A stretch of DNA of 64,000 nucleotides from Paralithodes platypus (GCA_032716605.1 CM064539.1:3173550-3237549), one strand, 5' to 3'. Counted from the stretch's first letter, positions 50,980-62,722 are shown. Numbers and translations are program-made. Notes: generated by a model from the letters alone, not told the origin.

Positions 50980-51208
50980 TATAGTAAACAAATAGCAAAT
51001 GGCCAAGACATTTATATGGTGTGCCCAATTGTAACTGAAATATTGAATCTAAATATTGATGTTATGATTAGTAAAATAGGGCTATGGTGCACATGGCCAA
51101 AACACTGATCTTTTGCGCTCACTTGTAACTGAATTATTGAATCACATACAATCAAAAGGGTAAAAGTGTCTGCCTGAATTAACTCAGTGGGACGGTAAAT
51201 AAAGGTTA

Positions 51209-51421
51209 TTAACCCCTTGAAGCTCTGAGGCGTTTTAGCAGTCTTATTGTGGCTATCATTAGACGATTTTGTGCAGCTTAGGAAGAATCTGTGGTTATTA
51301 AAAGGGTAAAGACTATCTCAATCAACCCTTTGACTTACATATATCCTTTCTAATCTGAATATAATCGTCTAATAATAGCCAGAAAACAAAAAAAGTGCGT
51401 CATTGACCCTCAGAGGGTTAA
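51209..51421 (+). mobile_element. W-family TTAA MITE
   Basis: TTAACCCCTTGAAGCTCTGA to GACCCTCAGAGGGTTAA, TTAA at 51209-51212 and 51418-51421. Same subtype as 7085-7296. Confidence 0.8.
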
Positions 51422-51496
51422 GTGAAGTCTCACAGTGCAGCCACATAAACCACACAACAGGGCATCACTACCACCACATTAAAACTTTCAACTTCA

Positions 51497-51608
51497 CACA
51501 CACACACTCACATACACACACACACACACACACAGATACATACACACACACACACAGATACACACACACACAGATACATACACACACACACACACACGCA
51601 CACACACT

Positions 51609-51646
<38 letters not shown>

Positions 51647-51652
51647 TCCATC
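51497..51652. repeat. (CA)n-rich microsatellite
   Basis: Interrupted CA repeats with GATA and TCATA spacers; the long HT-repeat frame is a by-product. Confidence 0.95.
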
Positions 51653-51734
51653 TGACTCATCCCTCCTTGCACATGACCCTTGTACCCTCACCGCTCTCAT
51701 CCTTTGCTTACTTTTATGTTCTTTTTTCATATAG

Positions 51735-51950
51735 TGTGTTTGTCGTTGGTTCTATTCTATTCTATATATTCAGGCCCAATCCCCACTTTTCCTATTTTTC
51801 CCTCTTTTCCGTTTTTGTTTTTTTTGGGGGGAGGGGGGGGGGGGGGTGGCAGACTCAAGACAGAGCCAGAATAGGGACAACACAGCAGAACACAATGAAC
51901 ACACACAAACAAAATACAAATTCACACATATCTAGATATTTTGTTATTTA
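51735..51950 (+). repeat. Dispersed repeat R
   Basis: CAGGCCCAATCCCCACTTTT, then a G-run, then GCAGACTCAAGACAGAGCCA and CACA-rich tail, as in 58955-59215. Confidence 0.6.
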
Positions 51951-53160
51951 TGTTTATCGTATATACATGTTCTTCTTAGCTTCTGGGGCCTTTGTTTATG
52001 TTTATTGTGGTTAATATCTGGTTTTCTCTTTCGCTTAGGTTGAATATTAGGTTGAATATTAGGTTGAATATTAGAACTTGTTTATTATTCACTTTCTGTT
52101 TAATATATTAGTCCGCAGCCAATATCAGAATCCCTGTAATGTGTCATGGGGATCATAAGCCTATATGATAAAGATAATAAGAACCGAAAAAACCGCCAAA
52201 ACCAGGCAACACCTCATACAATCACCTCATTCATTTTTTTTTTTTTTTTTTTTATATAAACACTACATGTTAAATCATATGATATTCCTGAGAAAGTTTT
52301 TGTATAAGTTTGGTTTAGATGAACGTGTAAATTTTAACAAACCGTGGTGATCGTGTTAGGAAGTGGTGCCTTACATAAATAACTCTAGGCCTCTTACCCT
52401 CCCCACAAGTTTCTGAACTGCAGTCTATCTGTGATGCATTCAGAATTTCGTCTCTCTTATAAATAATTGTTAGCTTAATCATATGCCTGTTAGTCAGGGG
52501 TGTTAGGGTATTAATATGATGTCTGTTTGGTTCAGATTCTTCTAAAAACACCAAATTTGGCCAATATACTGCCCATACCATGCGTTATCAATTTTTGATG
52601 GGTGCCCCATGAGACGGTCATATTGTCAAAATCCAATATGGCCACCACCAAAAAATATCTAAAAGCCCTAGAACCATAAATGATACCTTTTTTTAGGGGA
52701 TGAACGTGAGAGAAAAGCCTTGCAAAAGAAACTGACAAAATGGGTATTTAAGGATGGACTGTGTTGTAGATATTACACGAGAGCTTTAATCACCGCTTGT
52801 CTGTGGAAACATTAATTTCTAGGACATTTTCAGTGGTATCGGCAACTAGACTCTAAGTGAGAATACTATAACTGTTAGATTTTTTGTTGGGATATGTTAT
52901 AGAAGTAACCAACACGATATTGCGAAAAAGGTTATTGCAAAAATATCGTGCGTTGTCGGTTTAAAGGGAAGCTCATGATATGGAAGGACAGGAAGAAGAG
53001 AACGAGCTAGATATATGTCAAGGGCTGGTCACAATGACATTGACCTAATTGATTTACACTAGCACACAACCATGGTAGAGTTACATACTGTAGATATCAT
53101 GACCAGATAAACCTTACGATTCATGCAAGGTTGTCTGAATAGAATTGTAAGAGTTAGAGT
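51950..53160. other. AT-rich spacer, nothing recognised
   Basis: A TTGAATATTAGG unit is repeated three times near 52038-52072 and a T-run lies near 52236-52253. No coding frame with a domain. Confidence 0.4.
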
Positions 53161-53164
53161 TGCA

Positions 53165-53300
53165 GACAAATTAACTCAACTTCTAAACTCAATTAATGTA
53201 ATCAACACATACATGTGGCAATCCAAGGACTCGAATCTAGGATACTCACACCGAAATTCCGAGCATTTATGCATTACGCTATCAAGACAGTTATAACACG
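53165..53300 (-). mobile_element. SINE family A, minus copy
   Basis: CTAAACTCAATTAATGTAAT, GGACTCGAATCTAGGAT (B-box complement) and CATTACGCTATCAAGACAGT align with the other A copies. Confidence 0.7.
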
Positions 53301-53692
53301 AAACAGATTAATATTTGCTCAGTACGAAAACTAAGCAACTAACTAGACTAACAAAGCAAAGAACAAACAAATATTCTAATACAAATGTACAGACAAGCAA
53401 ACATAAGGGAACAGGGTAACAAACACAAGATTACCAAGCAAGTGAGTATGCATAGCCAAGAAATGAAGCGATCAATAAATGGACAAATAGGAATAGAGAG
53501 AGCAGCAAATGGAGAGAGGAGAGGGAAGCAAGACAAATGGGAGCAAGAAGCCAAAGAGAGTGGGGACGAACGGGACAATAGCGAGACATATCAACCACTG
53601 ACCGCTACACTCACTCACTCTTATTCTTCAAAATACGTGTATGGTGAAATATAAGTAAATATTTAATGAAACAAATAAATAAATAATTAGAT

Positions 53693-53694
<2 letters not shown>

Positions 53695-53749
<55 letters not shown>

Positions 53750-53766
53750 GGTATATATATATATGA
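53695..53766. repeat. (AT)n microsatellite
   Basis: TA repeats with one ACCGGT interruption near 53748. Confidence 0.95.
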
Positions 53767-54834
53767 AGACCAAACCGAACAGGACATATTTATTTATTTC
53801 AACACTAATCTTGTGTCTAAAAAGAGAAAGAATAAAACTTATCGTGTGTATCATAATGTCATCACATGTTAAAATTGAAAATGTATGGGGAATATAACCG
53901 CCGGACCAAAAATATTCACTTTCAATCGATTTTATACCATAAGAATTACGTGTTATACACTTTATTATGCATACAAAAAACGAGGAAAAGGTATTCGATA
54001 TTATTAAGGTAGAAAAAATAATAAAATCTCAAATTATCATTGTGAAATTGTATGCTGGAATTTGTTTTATGCCCGTGAGTAATTGAACGGACAATTACTT
54101 GGACAATTTTAGTGACAACATAGGATCATTAAGAGTGCAATGAATAGTAGTTTCCATACTATGAGGCTATGAAATATAGTTCCAGACTTAGGACAATGAA
54201 TATGGAAGGTTATAGAACAAGAAACAAGTCTCTATCATTAAAACCTGATTGTATAAAAATATTTTCGTATTCATATATACCAGTGACCCTTAAAGCAGGA
54301 ATACAAATACGATAGTTGACCGTACGTAGTATCGGGGACAATCAATTCTTACCCAGATATATGGTGACGATATCCAAGCACTTCTATGTACTTTCCAATT
54401 ATTCATAAATTAATTTCTAACATATTTAGACACAAATTGTACGTAGAAGCAGCGGTTCTAAAGATTTAAATGTCCGAGCTCTGTTCCTACTTTAGGCAAA
54501 ATGATTACTAAGAAAGCATATAATTTGAAGCCTTCGCTGTCACCCTTTGTTTGGCTTCCAGTGTTGCAAATTATATCACATAATTCCTTGTTTCTTCAGC
54601 TTCTCACAGCCAGAGTTTTTTTTTACAGCTCACCAGTGTAAAGCTTGTTTTTTTGGTCGAGTGTACATCAGCCTCCTATCTCCCAATTCGTAAACTTGAA
54701 TGCAATGTTGCTTGTGCTACAAACCTAGCAAATACTCTAAATTTGTCTTAGTTTATTTTTTGTATTATTTTACTTATGCTTTTTTTACTTGATATACGCT
54801 CATTTCTTTCCTCGTAAACTGTGATGGTAGAGTC
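53766..54834. other. AT-rich spacer, nothing recognised
   Basis: No family member, tRNA-like box or coding frame seen in about 1 kb. Confidence 0.4.
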
Positions 54835-54837
54835 TTG

Positions 54838-54900
54838 AGTCACACACACACTATCTTTCTCTCTCTCTTTTTTTTTCTCTCTCTCTCTCTCTCGCTCTCG

Positions 54901-54931
<31 letters not shown>

Positions 54932-54932
54932 G

Positions 54933-54996
<64 letters not shown>

Positions 54997-55109
54997 TATT
55001 CTATATACTTAGGCCCAATCCCCACTTTTTCTATTTTTTTCTTGTTTCCCCCTCTTTTTTTTTTTCGGGTGGCCGACTCAAGACAGCCAGAATAGGGACA
55101 ATACAACAG

Positions 55110-55141
<32 letters not shown>

Positions 55142-55167
55142 CACACACACACACACACACACACACG
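54838..55167. repeat. (CT)n, (AT)n and (CA)n microsatellites around an R fragment
   Basis: CT repeats about 54855-54945, AT about 54946-54995, an R fragment (TAGGCCCAATCCCCAC, GGTGGCCGACTCAAGACAG) 55008-55095, AT to 55138 and CA to 55166. Confidence 0.85.
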
Positions 55168-55375
55168 GCACAGATGGTAGAGTGAGGGATACAGGAAGCC
55201 CCAGAAAGGAGATATAGTGCTGATGAGATGGCCAAAATTTACGAAGACAAGATGATGAGAGACGGGCGGAAGAGGAAGGAGAGAGGAGAAACTAGAAAAT
55301 GTGAAAACAAAAGCGAAATCATGATGAAGAGAAATTTGGTCATCAGAAAGAATATTATAGTTGCAATGTATTCTA

Positions 55376-56740
55376 ACACAGGAAGATCTATCTATCTATC
55401 TATTGCCTGACGCCGTGATCCCCGAAGGAGTGGCCACGAACGAACTGCCCCCATGCACCTCTGTCCCCAGTCAGTCGACGCCCCTCCTCCCAACCAGCGC
55501 CGCCTTCATCCATATACTTCCTCACTCCATCCTTCCACCTCTCTTTCGGTCTACCTCTCCCTCTCTATCCTTCCACCTCGCTCTCGTACACCTTCTTAGT
55601 CATTTTCTCGCTTCCCATACGTTCCATATGGCCGAACTATCTCAAGGTGTTCCGTTTCACAATTTCCAGCACATCTACCTCCACACCACACCTCCCTCTT
55701 ACTTCCTCATTCGTCTGTCTATCTCTCCACATAACTCCGCACGCACTTCTCAAGTAACTAATTTCCACCCCTCTCACTCTTTGTCTGAGTCTCTTCTCAA
55801 ACATCCATGCTTCGCTTCCGTAAGTCAGTTTCGGGATTACCACACTGTCATGCAAGGACTTCTTCACTTCCATACTGACCACTCTATTTCTTGTTACTGC
55901 TTTCAGCATTCCTACAACCCTATTTCCCTGTTGCACCCTCTCCTGCACTTCTTCATTCATAGTCCCATCTTTACTCAACACACTGCCCAGATAATTAAAT
56001 GAGCTGACAATCTCCATAGCCTGACCGTTCAACTTCACCTCACATTCTGTGGCTTCACCCCTTTCGATGACCATAACCTTGCTCTTCCCCGCATTTACCT
56101 TCAAATTCCGTTTTTTGCACACTGTTCCAAACACATTTACCAGACCCTGCAACTCCCATTCATTATTGTTCATCAGAACTGTATCATCAGCAAACATCAG
56201 TATAGGCAGCTTCCACTCATTTCCCTCCCTTATCAGCGATATACCAACATTCACAGCTCTTCCTTGTATTTATTTCATGACTCCATCCATATATATACAG
56301 TAAACAACCACGGGGACATCACACACCCCTGTTTCAACCCAACATTCAGGTCAAAGAACTCGCTCTGCTCATTCTCCACACTTACTGCCGCTTTTGGACC
56401 CTCATACATGCTCTTCACTGCTTTCAGCAACTTGCCATCTACTCCGTATATTCTAAGTACTTTCCACATACCTTCTCTATCCAGTCTGTCATAGGCCTTC
56501 TCCAAGTCCATAAAGGCAACATACAGCTTGTGTTGCTTCTCCAGATATTTCTCCACAACACAATTCAGGGTAAAAATCTGATCTACACATCCTCTTCCCT
56601 TCCTAAAACCTTCCTGTTCGTCACCTATCCATTTCTCTGTTCTCACTCTCACTCTCTAAATCACTATCCTACTGTACACCTTCTCTACTACGCTTAGGAG
56701 ACATATTCCTCAGTGGTTACCACACACTCCTCTTTCTCCT
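55376..56740 (-). pseudogene. 5'-truncated LINE (RTE/Jockey-like) with RT domain
   Basis: Reading from 56652 down: EGFRKGRGCVDQIFTLNC, AFMDLEKAYDRLDREGMW (catalytic D), VGLKQGCVMSPWLF, a frame shift near 56260, then ILMFADDTVLM, LKVNAGKSKVMV and SSFNYLGSVLSKDG. A TAG near 55635 replaces the W of the WFGHMERMG block seen at 12475. ERWKDGVRKYM follows, and a stop lies near 55391. The 3' end is GGCGTCAGGCAATAGATAG plus TAGA repeats. Endonuclease and 5' part are missing. Confidence 0.85.
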
Positions 56741-57106
56741 TTACCCTTATATAGGGGGCACAGGAAGATAACAACAATTAATAAATGTGACCATAAGAAG
56801 AACAGTCATGAAAATGTATATATTTATATATTTCAGTTGCTTTCAATAGCAGCCAATTATTAATGAACTATTGCGCTCATCATTAGGTATGACAAGATTT
56901 GAGAACAATTTGCAGTAATGTAAAGATAACAACTATTTTTTAACTTACAGATTATTGAAAAGTAAATTTTTTAATGTACACAATACAAAATCCTTGCCCT
57001 GAAAACTAGACAAAAATACGGAAGAGAGCCCCACTTCCCTCCATCCCAAATTGATATATAAATATATGAATCAAATATATAAATAAATATATATATTACT
57101 ATGTTT
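56740..57106. other. AT-rich spacer, nothing recognised
   Basis: No gene or repeat family recognised; short ATAT stretches near 57055-57095. Confidence 0.4.
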
Positions 57107-57640
57107 TTTCCACCAACCACCTTCACCTCTAAACTCAATTAATGAAATCAACAAATACATATGGCACTCCAAGGACTCGAACCTAGGATCGCAACCTAGG
57201 TGCGCAATTCCGCGCACTTATGCATTACGCTATCAAGTCAGTTAAAGGTGGGGGCTCATGGGTTGAGGTAAACATGGAAAAATAATCGCCAACCTGCATA
57301 TAATTATCTTGTAAAATGCAATGTCACTGAAATAATTATTAACAATGGTATAAAGGATTTTGCGGATCGTCTATACCGGGCCTGTGACGTCATAGTGACG
57401 TTACACCAGTATCCTTAGCCTAGACTGGATGGTGGACTTACACTCTTGTGACGTCACAGGCCCGGTATAGACGATCCACAAAATACTTTATACCATTGTT
57501 AATAATTATTTCAGTGCCATTGCATTTGGCAAGATAATTATGTACAGCTTGGTGATTATCATTCCATGTTTATCTCAACCCATGAGCCTCCACCTTTAAA
57601 GAAATATGCACAAGCCTACGATTTATTATATCAAATAAAA
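57107..57640 (-). mobile_element. SINE family A split by F5
   Basis: SINE sequence runs 57107-57245 and resumes at 57596 (TTAAAGAAATATGCACAAGC). The join matches the uninterrupted copy at 38062-38090. A GGATCGCAACCTAGG insertion of a few bases lies in the B-box region. Confidence 0.75.
57242..57599. mobile_element. F5: 350-bp foldback element, TTAA duplicated
   Basis: Element 57246-57595 begins AGGTGGGGGCTCATGGGTTG and ends CATGAGCCTCCACCT. TTAA lies at 57242-57245 and 57596-57599. The arms pair along most of their length, including TCGTCTATACCGGGCCTGTG and its complement. The centre holds TGACGTCA-type sites near 57389 and 57452. Single copy in the window; no ORF. Confidence 0.85.
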
Positions 57641-57889
57641 TAAATGTTCCTGGTGTTTCAATTGGGGAGATTGAAGGCACCATTCGAGCATGCAGTACCC
57701 AGGGGACCGCATATAAGCATTTGATAAGGAGTTGCTGGAACTCCTGTTTCATTTGTCTGGCTTCGCCCACTGTTCCTATTTGTGCCTCACCTACACAGAG
57801 TAATCGAGTTAACTCTCACAAACACCTCCTATTCATTTCACTACACTTTACAAGCACATCACACTTCTCGACCACACACCTAAATTTAC

Positions 57890-57945
57890 CACTTGCGAGT
57901 TTCGTTCTATAAGGAAGTTGGAGCTGTAGACATCGATCATAAACA
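57890..57945. mobile_element. G-family half element
   Basis: TTACCACTTGCGAGTTTCGT then TCTATAAGGAAGTTGGAGCT, one arm only. Confidence 0.55.
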
Positions 57946-57954
57946 GACATGCAA

Positions 57955-58081
57955 CAAATTACCTTAAATATTCCTTGATCTTAGCTCTCTATCACTTTTC
58001 AACCTTGTAGGGGGGGGGGGGGGGGGACACGTGTTACAGACAGCTTTGCCTTTCGTCTAAAAAAAAAAAAAAAAAAAAAAA
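57955..58081 (+). pseudogene. LINE Z 3' end with A-tail
   Basis: CTTAAATATTCCTTGATCTT, CTATCACTTTTCAACCTTG, a G-run and A-tail (58060-58081). Strongly diverged. Confidence 0.45.
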
Positions 58082-58107
58082 TTTGGTGGAGGCTGATCAT
58101 CCTCGAT

Positions 58108-58159
58108 AAGAGAGAAAACGAGAATAAGGAGAGAAAAAAAGGCCGGTGACCCCCCTTAA
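58108..58159. mobile_element. P1 right-end fragment
   Basis: GAGAGAAAAAAAGGCCGGTG and ACCCCCCTTAA, TTAA at 58156-58159. Confidence 0.55.
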
Positions 58160-58372
58160 TAAGGAAGAGAATAATAAAAGCAAACAAGACCGAGGGGCAG
58201 ATTATCCCACTGGGGCAACATGTGCAGCTTATTTGTGTTGCAGCCGACGCCCCTGAGAACCAGTCCTCCCTCTGACTTCTTCTTCTTTGTGTATATTTGT
58301 ATCGTATATCTTCTTGCATTATCCTCTCCTTATCCATTTTATGACTCCAGGATTGGCTACTGGCCGTCTCAC

Positions 58373-58589
58373 TTAAGCCGGTATCACACGAGCGTTTTTC
58401 CCCTCAACATTTATGCTTAACACTGGTCTGGCACCTTATGAGGTCAACATTTATAATATTTGGGTCACCTAAGTTCATCCATCATCAGTCTAGTTTCCGA
58501 TACCAGTGCATAATATCCCATAAATGTTACCCAAAAAAATTTGAACATCGAATGTTGAGTATAAAAGGTTTCGTGTGATACTGGTTTTA
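58373..58589. mobile_element. S-family MITE, TTA duplicated
   Basis: AGCCGGTATCACACGAGCG at 58376 and TCGTGTGATACTGGTT to 58586, flanked by TTA at 58373-58375 and 58587-58589. Confidence 0.8.
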
Positions 58590-58664
58590 CTGTGTTTTGT
58601 ATATGTTAATACATTTAACAATTCTTACTAACAATGGCTTGCGCCATTTTTTGTTGTCTTATAT

Positions 58665-58860
58665 ATGTGAGTGAGGGAGGCAAAACACCTGTGACGAGTG
58701 CCTCCCCTAGAGTTGAAAGAGTGACAGGGTCTAAATCAAAAGACGTTCAAGCCAAAATGCTTGGGCACACGGAGTTTGAAGCAATTTAAGTCATGAGCAG
58801 AGGGAAAGACTGATTCTGGGAGAGAGTTCCAGAGCTCAATTGATGAATAGAAGAAAAATT
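58665..58860 (-). pseudogene. LINE Z 3' end, minus copy
   Basis: GAGTGAGGGAGGCAAAACAC, CACACGGAGTTTGAAGCAAT and GGGAGAGAGTTCCAGAGCTC align with the minus copy at 13715-13875. Confidence 0.6.
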
Positions 58861-58954
58861 GAGAATAACGTTTTACTCTTGGGTTGGAGAGTTGCAGAGA
58901 GTGGGGGTGGGATTGTGTTGCAAGTCGAGGGCTACGTGCTCTACGAAGTTATAT

Positions 58955-59220
58955 ATATATGCTCAGGCCCAATCCCCATTTTGGGGGTAGCCGACTCAAG
59001 ACAGAGCAAGAACAGGGAAAACACAAAAACAACATAAAACAAAAAATAAACACAGATCAAAAACACAAACTCTCACACATCCAGGTCACCCAGGAGAAGA
59101 CCCAGAGACCAGGGTTACCAAGGTCGCTCCAGCACTCCCCCGGCCCCTGACCACCCGGAGAGGTTCCGATCTCGGCAGGAGACATGCAGCGGAGCCAAAG
59201 CCATAAGCCCTCCCACCATA
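58955..59220 (+). repeat. Dispersed repeat R, longest copy
   Basis: CAGGCCCAATCCCCATTTTG, GCCGACTCAAGACAGAGCAA, TCCAGGTCACCCAGGAGAAG and GGAGACATGCAGCGGAGCCA, ending in an (AT)n tract. The part after 59080 is shared with 37580-37620. Confidence 0.6.
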
Positions 59221-59222
59221 TT

Positions 59223-59223
<1 letters not shown>

Positions 59224-59307
<84 letters not shown>

Positions 59308-59320
59308 ATATATATGTATA

Positions 59321-59364
<44 letters not shown>
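59224..59364. repeat. (AT)n microsatellite
   Basis: Two TA tracts around a GTATATATTTATATA spacer. Confidence 0.95.
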
Positions 59365-59366
<2 letters not shown>

Positions 59367-59659
59367 ATGCTCTATATTAATACATCTTGTAAATCTCAAG
59401 CTGTGTATTGTTGGTAGTATTAGTCAACAAAGTGCTCCTCCTCCTATGGTGTTTATATACTATCCCCTATTGTGTAAGCCTTAATATTTGTTGTGGACTA
59501 CGGTCATCAAACAGACATGCAGGGTAAAACCAATACTCCACCACCCCTACAGGAAGCAACGTAAAAAGGGAAAAGTAGAAAGGAAAAACAGCCACTCTTC
59601 CCAACGCACCAAAAACACGAACGAAATTACTTTCTCTGTGAGCGGAAGAACGAGTGTGT

Positions 59660-59915
59660 ATTTGATGGAGGGGGCGATGGTGGGAGGGGGCTGTTATGGG
59701 AAGGGGTTTGGAAAGGAGGCAGGGTTCGGTGTTTGGAGAAGAGAGAGGTGATCGAAGTTTGGAGAGGGGAGAGGAGTCGGTGTATGGAAAAGAGAGGTGA
59801 TCGAGGTATGGAGAGGAGAGAGGGGTCGGGGTTTGGAGAGGGGTCGGTGTTTGGAGAAGAGAGGTGATCCAAGTTTGGAGAGGGGAGGGGAGTCGGGGTT
59901 TGAAGAGGTTATGTG
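59660..59915. repeat. Purine-rich imperfect tandem repeat
   Basis: Blocks GGTGATCGA(A/G)GT(T/A)TGGAGA, GGGGTCGGTGTTTGGAGAAG and AGAGAGG recur about every 20-45 bp. The minus-strand Pro/Ser-rich frames are by-products. Confidence 0.75.
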
Positions 59916-60345
59916 TCAATATCAAATAAATATATACAAAAATACATACGTTTTTTATATTTCTATTTGATATTGACAGATAACTTGAATGTAAAGGCGA
60001 TAGTAGGGTTGAGTGGTGGGTGATACCTACCGTGTTTGATGGAGGAGCAATAATGGCTTGGTGGTTTCCACAGGTATGCCACGGTAGCCTTATCCGTTTC
60101 TTAGTAATTCAGGTGTGACTTTAAGCTCATGACACAGGGACAAGTGGCTTAATTCTCAACTTTTGGTAATGCACTACATTGACGGTGTGAAACAAGCCCT
60201 TGCAAAATATCGTACTGATCCAACTGTTTGTTAACAAGTTATTCCCGAAAAACGATGTAACACAGCCTCTGAAACCCATAGCAAATATGAAAATAATGGC
60301 CTTAGACCTAAAACTGCACCTCTGCTGGATGTATTTGGCAGTGTT

Positions 60346-60557
60346 AAGCCACTGTCACACGAGCGTTTTTTCCGTCAATTTTCCATGAGCAAGGTTGTTC
60401 TGGTGATATTTGAGGATAGTTTTGCATTGGAATCGGAAACTAGATCGAATTTAGATTATGTAAGGTAGATTAATTCACATGGAACTTGTATTATGAAGCT
60501 ACCAGACAACAATTGCCCGTAAAAATTGCTCGAAAAAAGACTCGTGTGACTCCGGCT
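60346..60557. mobile_element. S2 element, complete
   Basis: AGCCACTGTCACACGAGCG to CTCGTGTGACTCCGGCT, flanked by TTA/TTA-like sequence (60343-60345 and 60558-60560). Confidence 0.7.
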
Positions 60558-60599
60558 TTAGGACCGCGTAGGGTTGCCATCATCTTCCTGATGAGCTTG

Positions 60600-60693
60600 C
60601 ATTGTATTTACTCAGTACTTCCCTTTCAGTACGAGCTCTAACACATTGTATTTACTCAGTATTTCCCTTTCAGTACGAGCTCTAATACATTGG
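60600..60693. repeat. 49-bp direct duplication
   Basis: ATTGTATTTACTCAGTA-TTCCC through AGTACGAGCTCTAA-ACATT occurs twice in direct succession. Confidence 0.85.
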
Positions 60694-60706
60694 TGAATAG
60701 CGTGGC

Positions 60707-61030
60707 TTAAGGGGGTACGACTCGCTTTTTCTGGACCCCCTTCTCCATCATGTTTAGCATATTTGTTTTGAGATATTAAGACGTTTGTTCCGTTAGTTTG
60801 GCAATTTTGAGACCTTTCACCCCATTACTTTGTCAATATTAAGACCTTTCGTGCCCTTCAGGTGTCGATTTTTTCCTGGCGAGCAACAGTGAGCCTGTAC
60901 TTTTAGAAGGAAACGGCCTTCGGCCGGGAAATTTTGCTACCGATAAATGAACAAATTTATCTTGATAAGGGGTCTAGGAGGTGTTTTTTAAGCTAGACGG
61001 AAGTCTAGCGAGGAAACTAAACGATAAAGG
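60707..61030 (+). mobile_element. P2 foldback element
   Basis: TTAAGGGGGTACGACTCGCT start, CTGGCGAGCAACAGTGAGCC core and GGCCTTCGGCCGGG palindrome. The right end is unclear. Confidence 0.65.
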
Positions 61031-61219
61031 ATTATATACATAATGAGACTCCCAAAACGAGCACTACCCCCTTGAGGGAATGCAGGGACAAGAAGAAATT
61101 ATAGAGTAGTCTCGAAGCAATACATATGGTTTATAGTAAGAACACTGAGGACAAAACCAGTCTTTATTCGCCCTTTCATTATTCCTCTATGTAAAAATAT
61201 AGCCATCGTACTAAAAGGG

Positions 61220-61979
61220 TTAACCCCTTCTGTACCGGGGACGTCCTTTTAACATTATTATGGCTAGTATTAGGTGGTTGTATTCAGTTTAAAAAGGGCC
61301 TCCAGCAATTAACCCTCTCCGACATATGACGCAATTTTGAGTCTATTAGGGATACTTTAAAGCCTCTGTTACCATCAGGGGTATTTAGAAACCTTTAGTT
61401 TAGTTACTTCAACCTCTGCAGTTGCCTTTGAGTTAGCTGTGTTGAGCCTATTAGGGATACTTTAAAGCCTTTGTTACCATCAGGGGTATTTAGAAACCTG
61501 TAGTTTAGTTACTTCAACCTCTGCAGTTGCCTTTGAGTTAGCTGTGTTGAGCCTATTAGGGATACTTTAAAGCCTTTGTTACCATCAGGGGTATTTAGAA
61601 ACCTTTAGTTTAGTTACTTCAACCTCTGCAGTTGCCTTTGAGTTAGCTGTGTTGAGCCTATTAGGGATACTTTAAATCCTTTGTTACCATCAGGGTATTT
61701 AGAAACCTTTAGTTTAGTTACTTCAACCTCTGCAGTTGTCTTTGAGTTAGCTGTGGGCAGAAAACTAATTTTGGAGAGGTAATTATAAGAGTGAGAGAAC
61801 TCTATTTCGTATTGCTAATCTGGCAACCTCTGCGTCATACGAGTCTGAAGGGGTTAATAGGCTTCGAATAATCTCACTTAACTCTTGTCACTACCACACA
61901 TCCTTCTTGAACTGCATAGACTCGTCTAAATATAGCTAGAATAAAGTTAAATAGACGTCGCCGGTACAGAGAGGGTTAA
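61220..61979 (+). mobile_element. W-family MITE split by an expanded V element
   Basis: TTAACCCCTTCTGTACCGGG at 61220 and CGCCGGTACAGAGAGGGTTAA at 61979. The W sequence CCTCCAGCAA...TAGGCTTC is continuous in the copy at 29235 (CTAGCAATAATAAGGCTTC). Confidence 0.85.
61309..61857 (-). mobile_element. V-family MITE with four 105-bp core units
   Basis: TTAA at 61309-61312 and 61854-61857. Length 549 bp equals 235 plus three 105-bp units. The unit start GAG(T/C)CTATTAGGGATAC is near 61339, 61444, 61549 and 61654. Confidence 0.9.
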
Positions 61980-61980
61980 C

Positions 61981-62165
61981 AAGAAAGAAAAACGTGGTGG
62001 GTGGGCGTGAGTGGAGGAGGAGGCAGGCATGAGGAGGTGGGTGAAGGAGGCGCGGGAGGGTGGGAGAGAGCCCGGAGGAGGAGGGTGAAGGAGGTACAGG
62101 AGGGTGGGAGAGAGCCTGGAGTGCCTGTGGAGGACCGGGAAAAGAGAGGGACTCGAGACAGACCG
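61981..62165. repeat. Purine- and G-rich stretch with internal duplication
   Basis: GAGGGTGAAGGAGG and AGGAGGGTGGGAGAGAGCC each occur twice; many GGG runs. Proline-rich minus frames are by-products. Confidence 0.7.
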
Positions 62166-62172
62166 CCAAAGA

Positions 62173-62722
62173 GACCTAAAAATGCGTGAAAATAGTGCCT
62201 GAAAAATGTCTCTGCACTTGAGTGGGTAAAAGTGAGAGTGTTTGGTGTTACATTCTGTGCAGCACATTTAAGGGGGGATGGTTCACGTTTTGGGCGATTT
62301 TTGCATGTATTCATTATATTTTTAGTTTCTTCCCTAGATCTCCATCAAATTTAAAAAAAACATCCATTAGATCCCCCTTCTAGATTAATTTGTACATTTT
62401 TCGATAGAAAAATGTCCCGACCGAAGGCCGGTTCTTCCATCATTACAGGCTCAATATAGTTCGCCAGGGAAAAAAATCGACACCTAAATAGCACGAAAAG
62501 TCTAAATATTGATGAAGAAATGGTGTGAAAGGTCTTAAAATTGACTAACTAATGGGGCAAACATTTAACATCTGAAAACTAATGGGGCTAAACATGAGGG
62601 AGAAAGTGGTCCAGAAAACCGGCCCATCCCCCCCCCCCCCCCCTTAAATGCGTGAAAATGGTGCCTGAAAAATGTACCTGCACTTGAGGAGCTAAAAGTG
62701 TAAGAGTTTGGTGTTACATTAA
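62173..62722 (+). repeat. Duplicated flank units around a P2-type element
   Basis: Unit TGCGTGAAAATAGTGCCTGA through GTTTGGTGTTACATT occurs at 62182-62255 and again at 62648-62721. The element 62268-62647 lies between them and a P1 element follows the second unit. Confidence 0.75.
62268..62647 (-). mobile_element. P2-type foldback element
   Basis: TTAAGGGGGGATGGTTCACG start and a C-run plus CCTTAA end (TTAA 62644-62647). Contains TGTACATTTTTCGATAGAAA and ACCGAAGGCCGGT. Confidence 0.75.

Noticed and set aside
59467..59925. Proline/serine-rich proteins on the minus strand
   Set aside because: They come from the purine-rich imperfect tandem repeat on the other strand.
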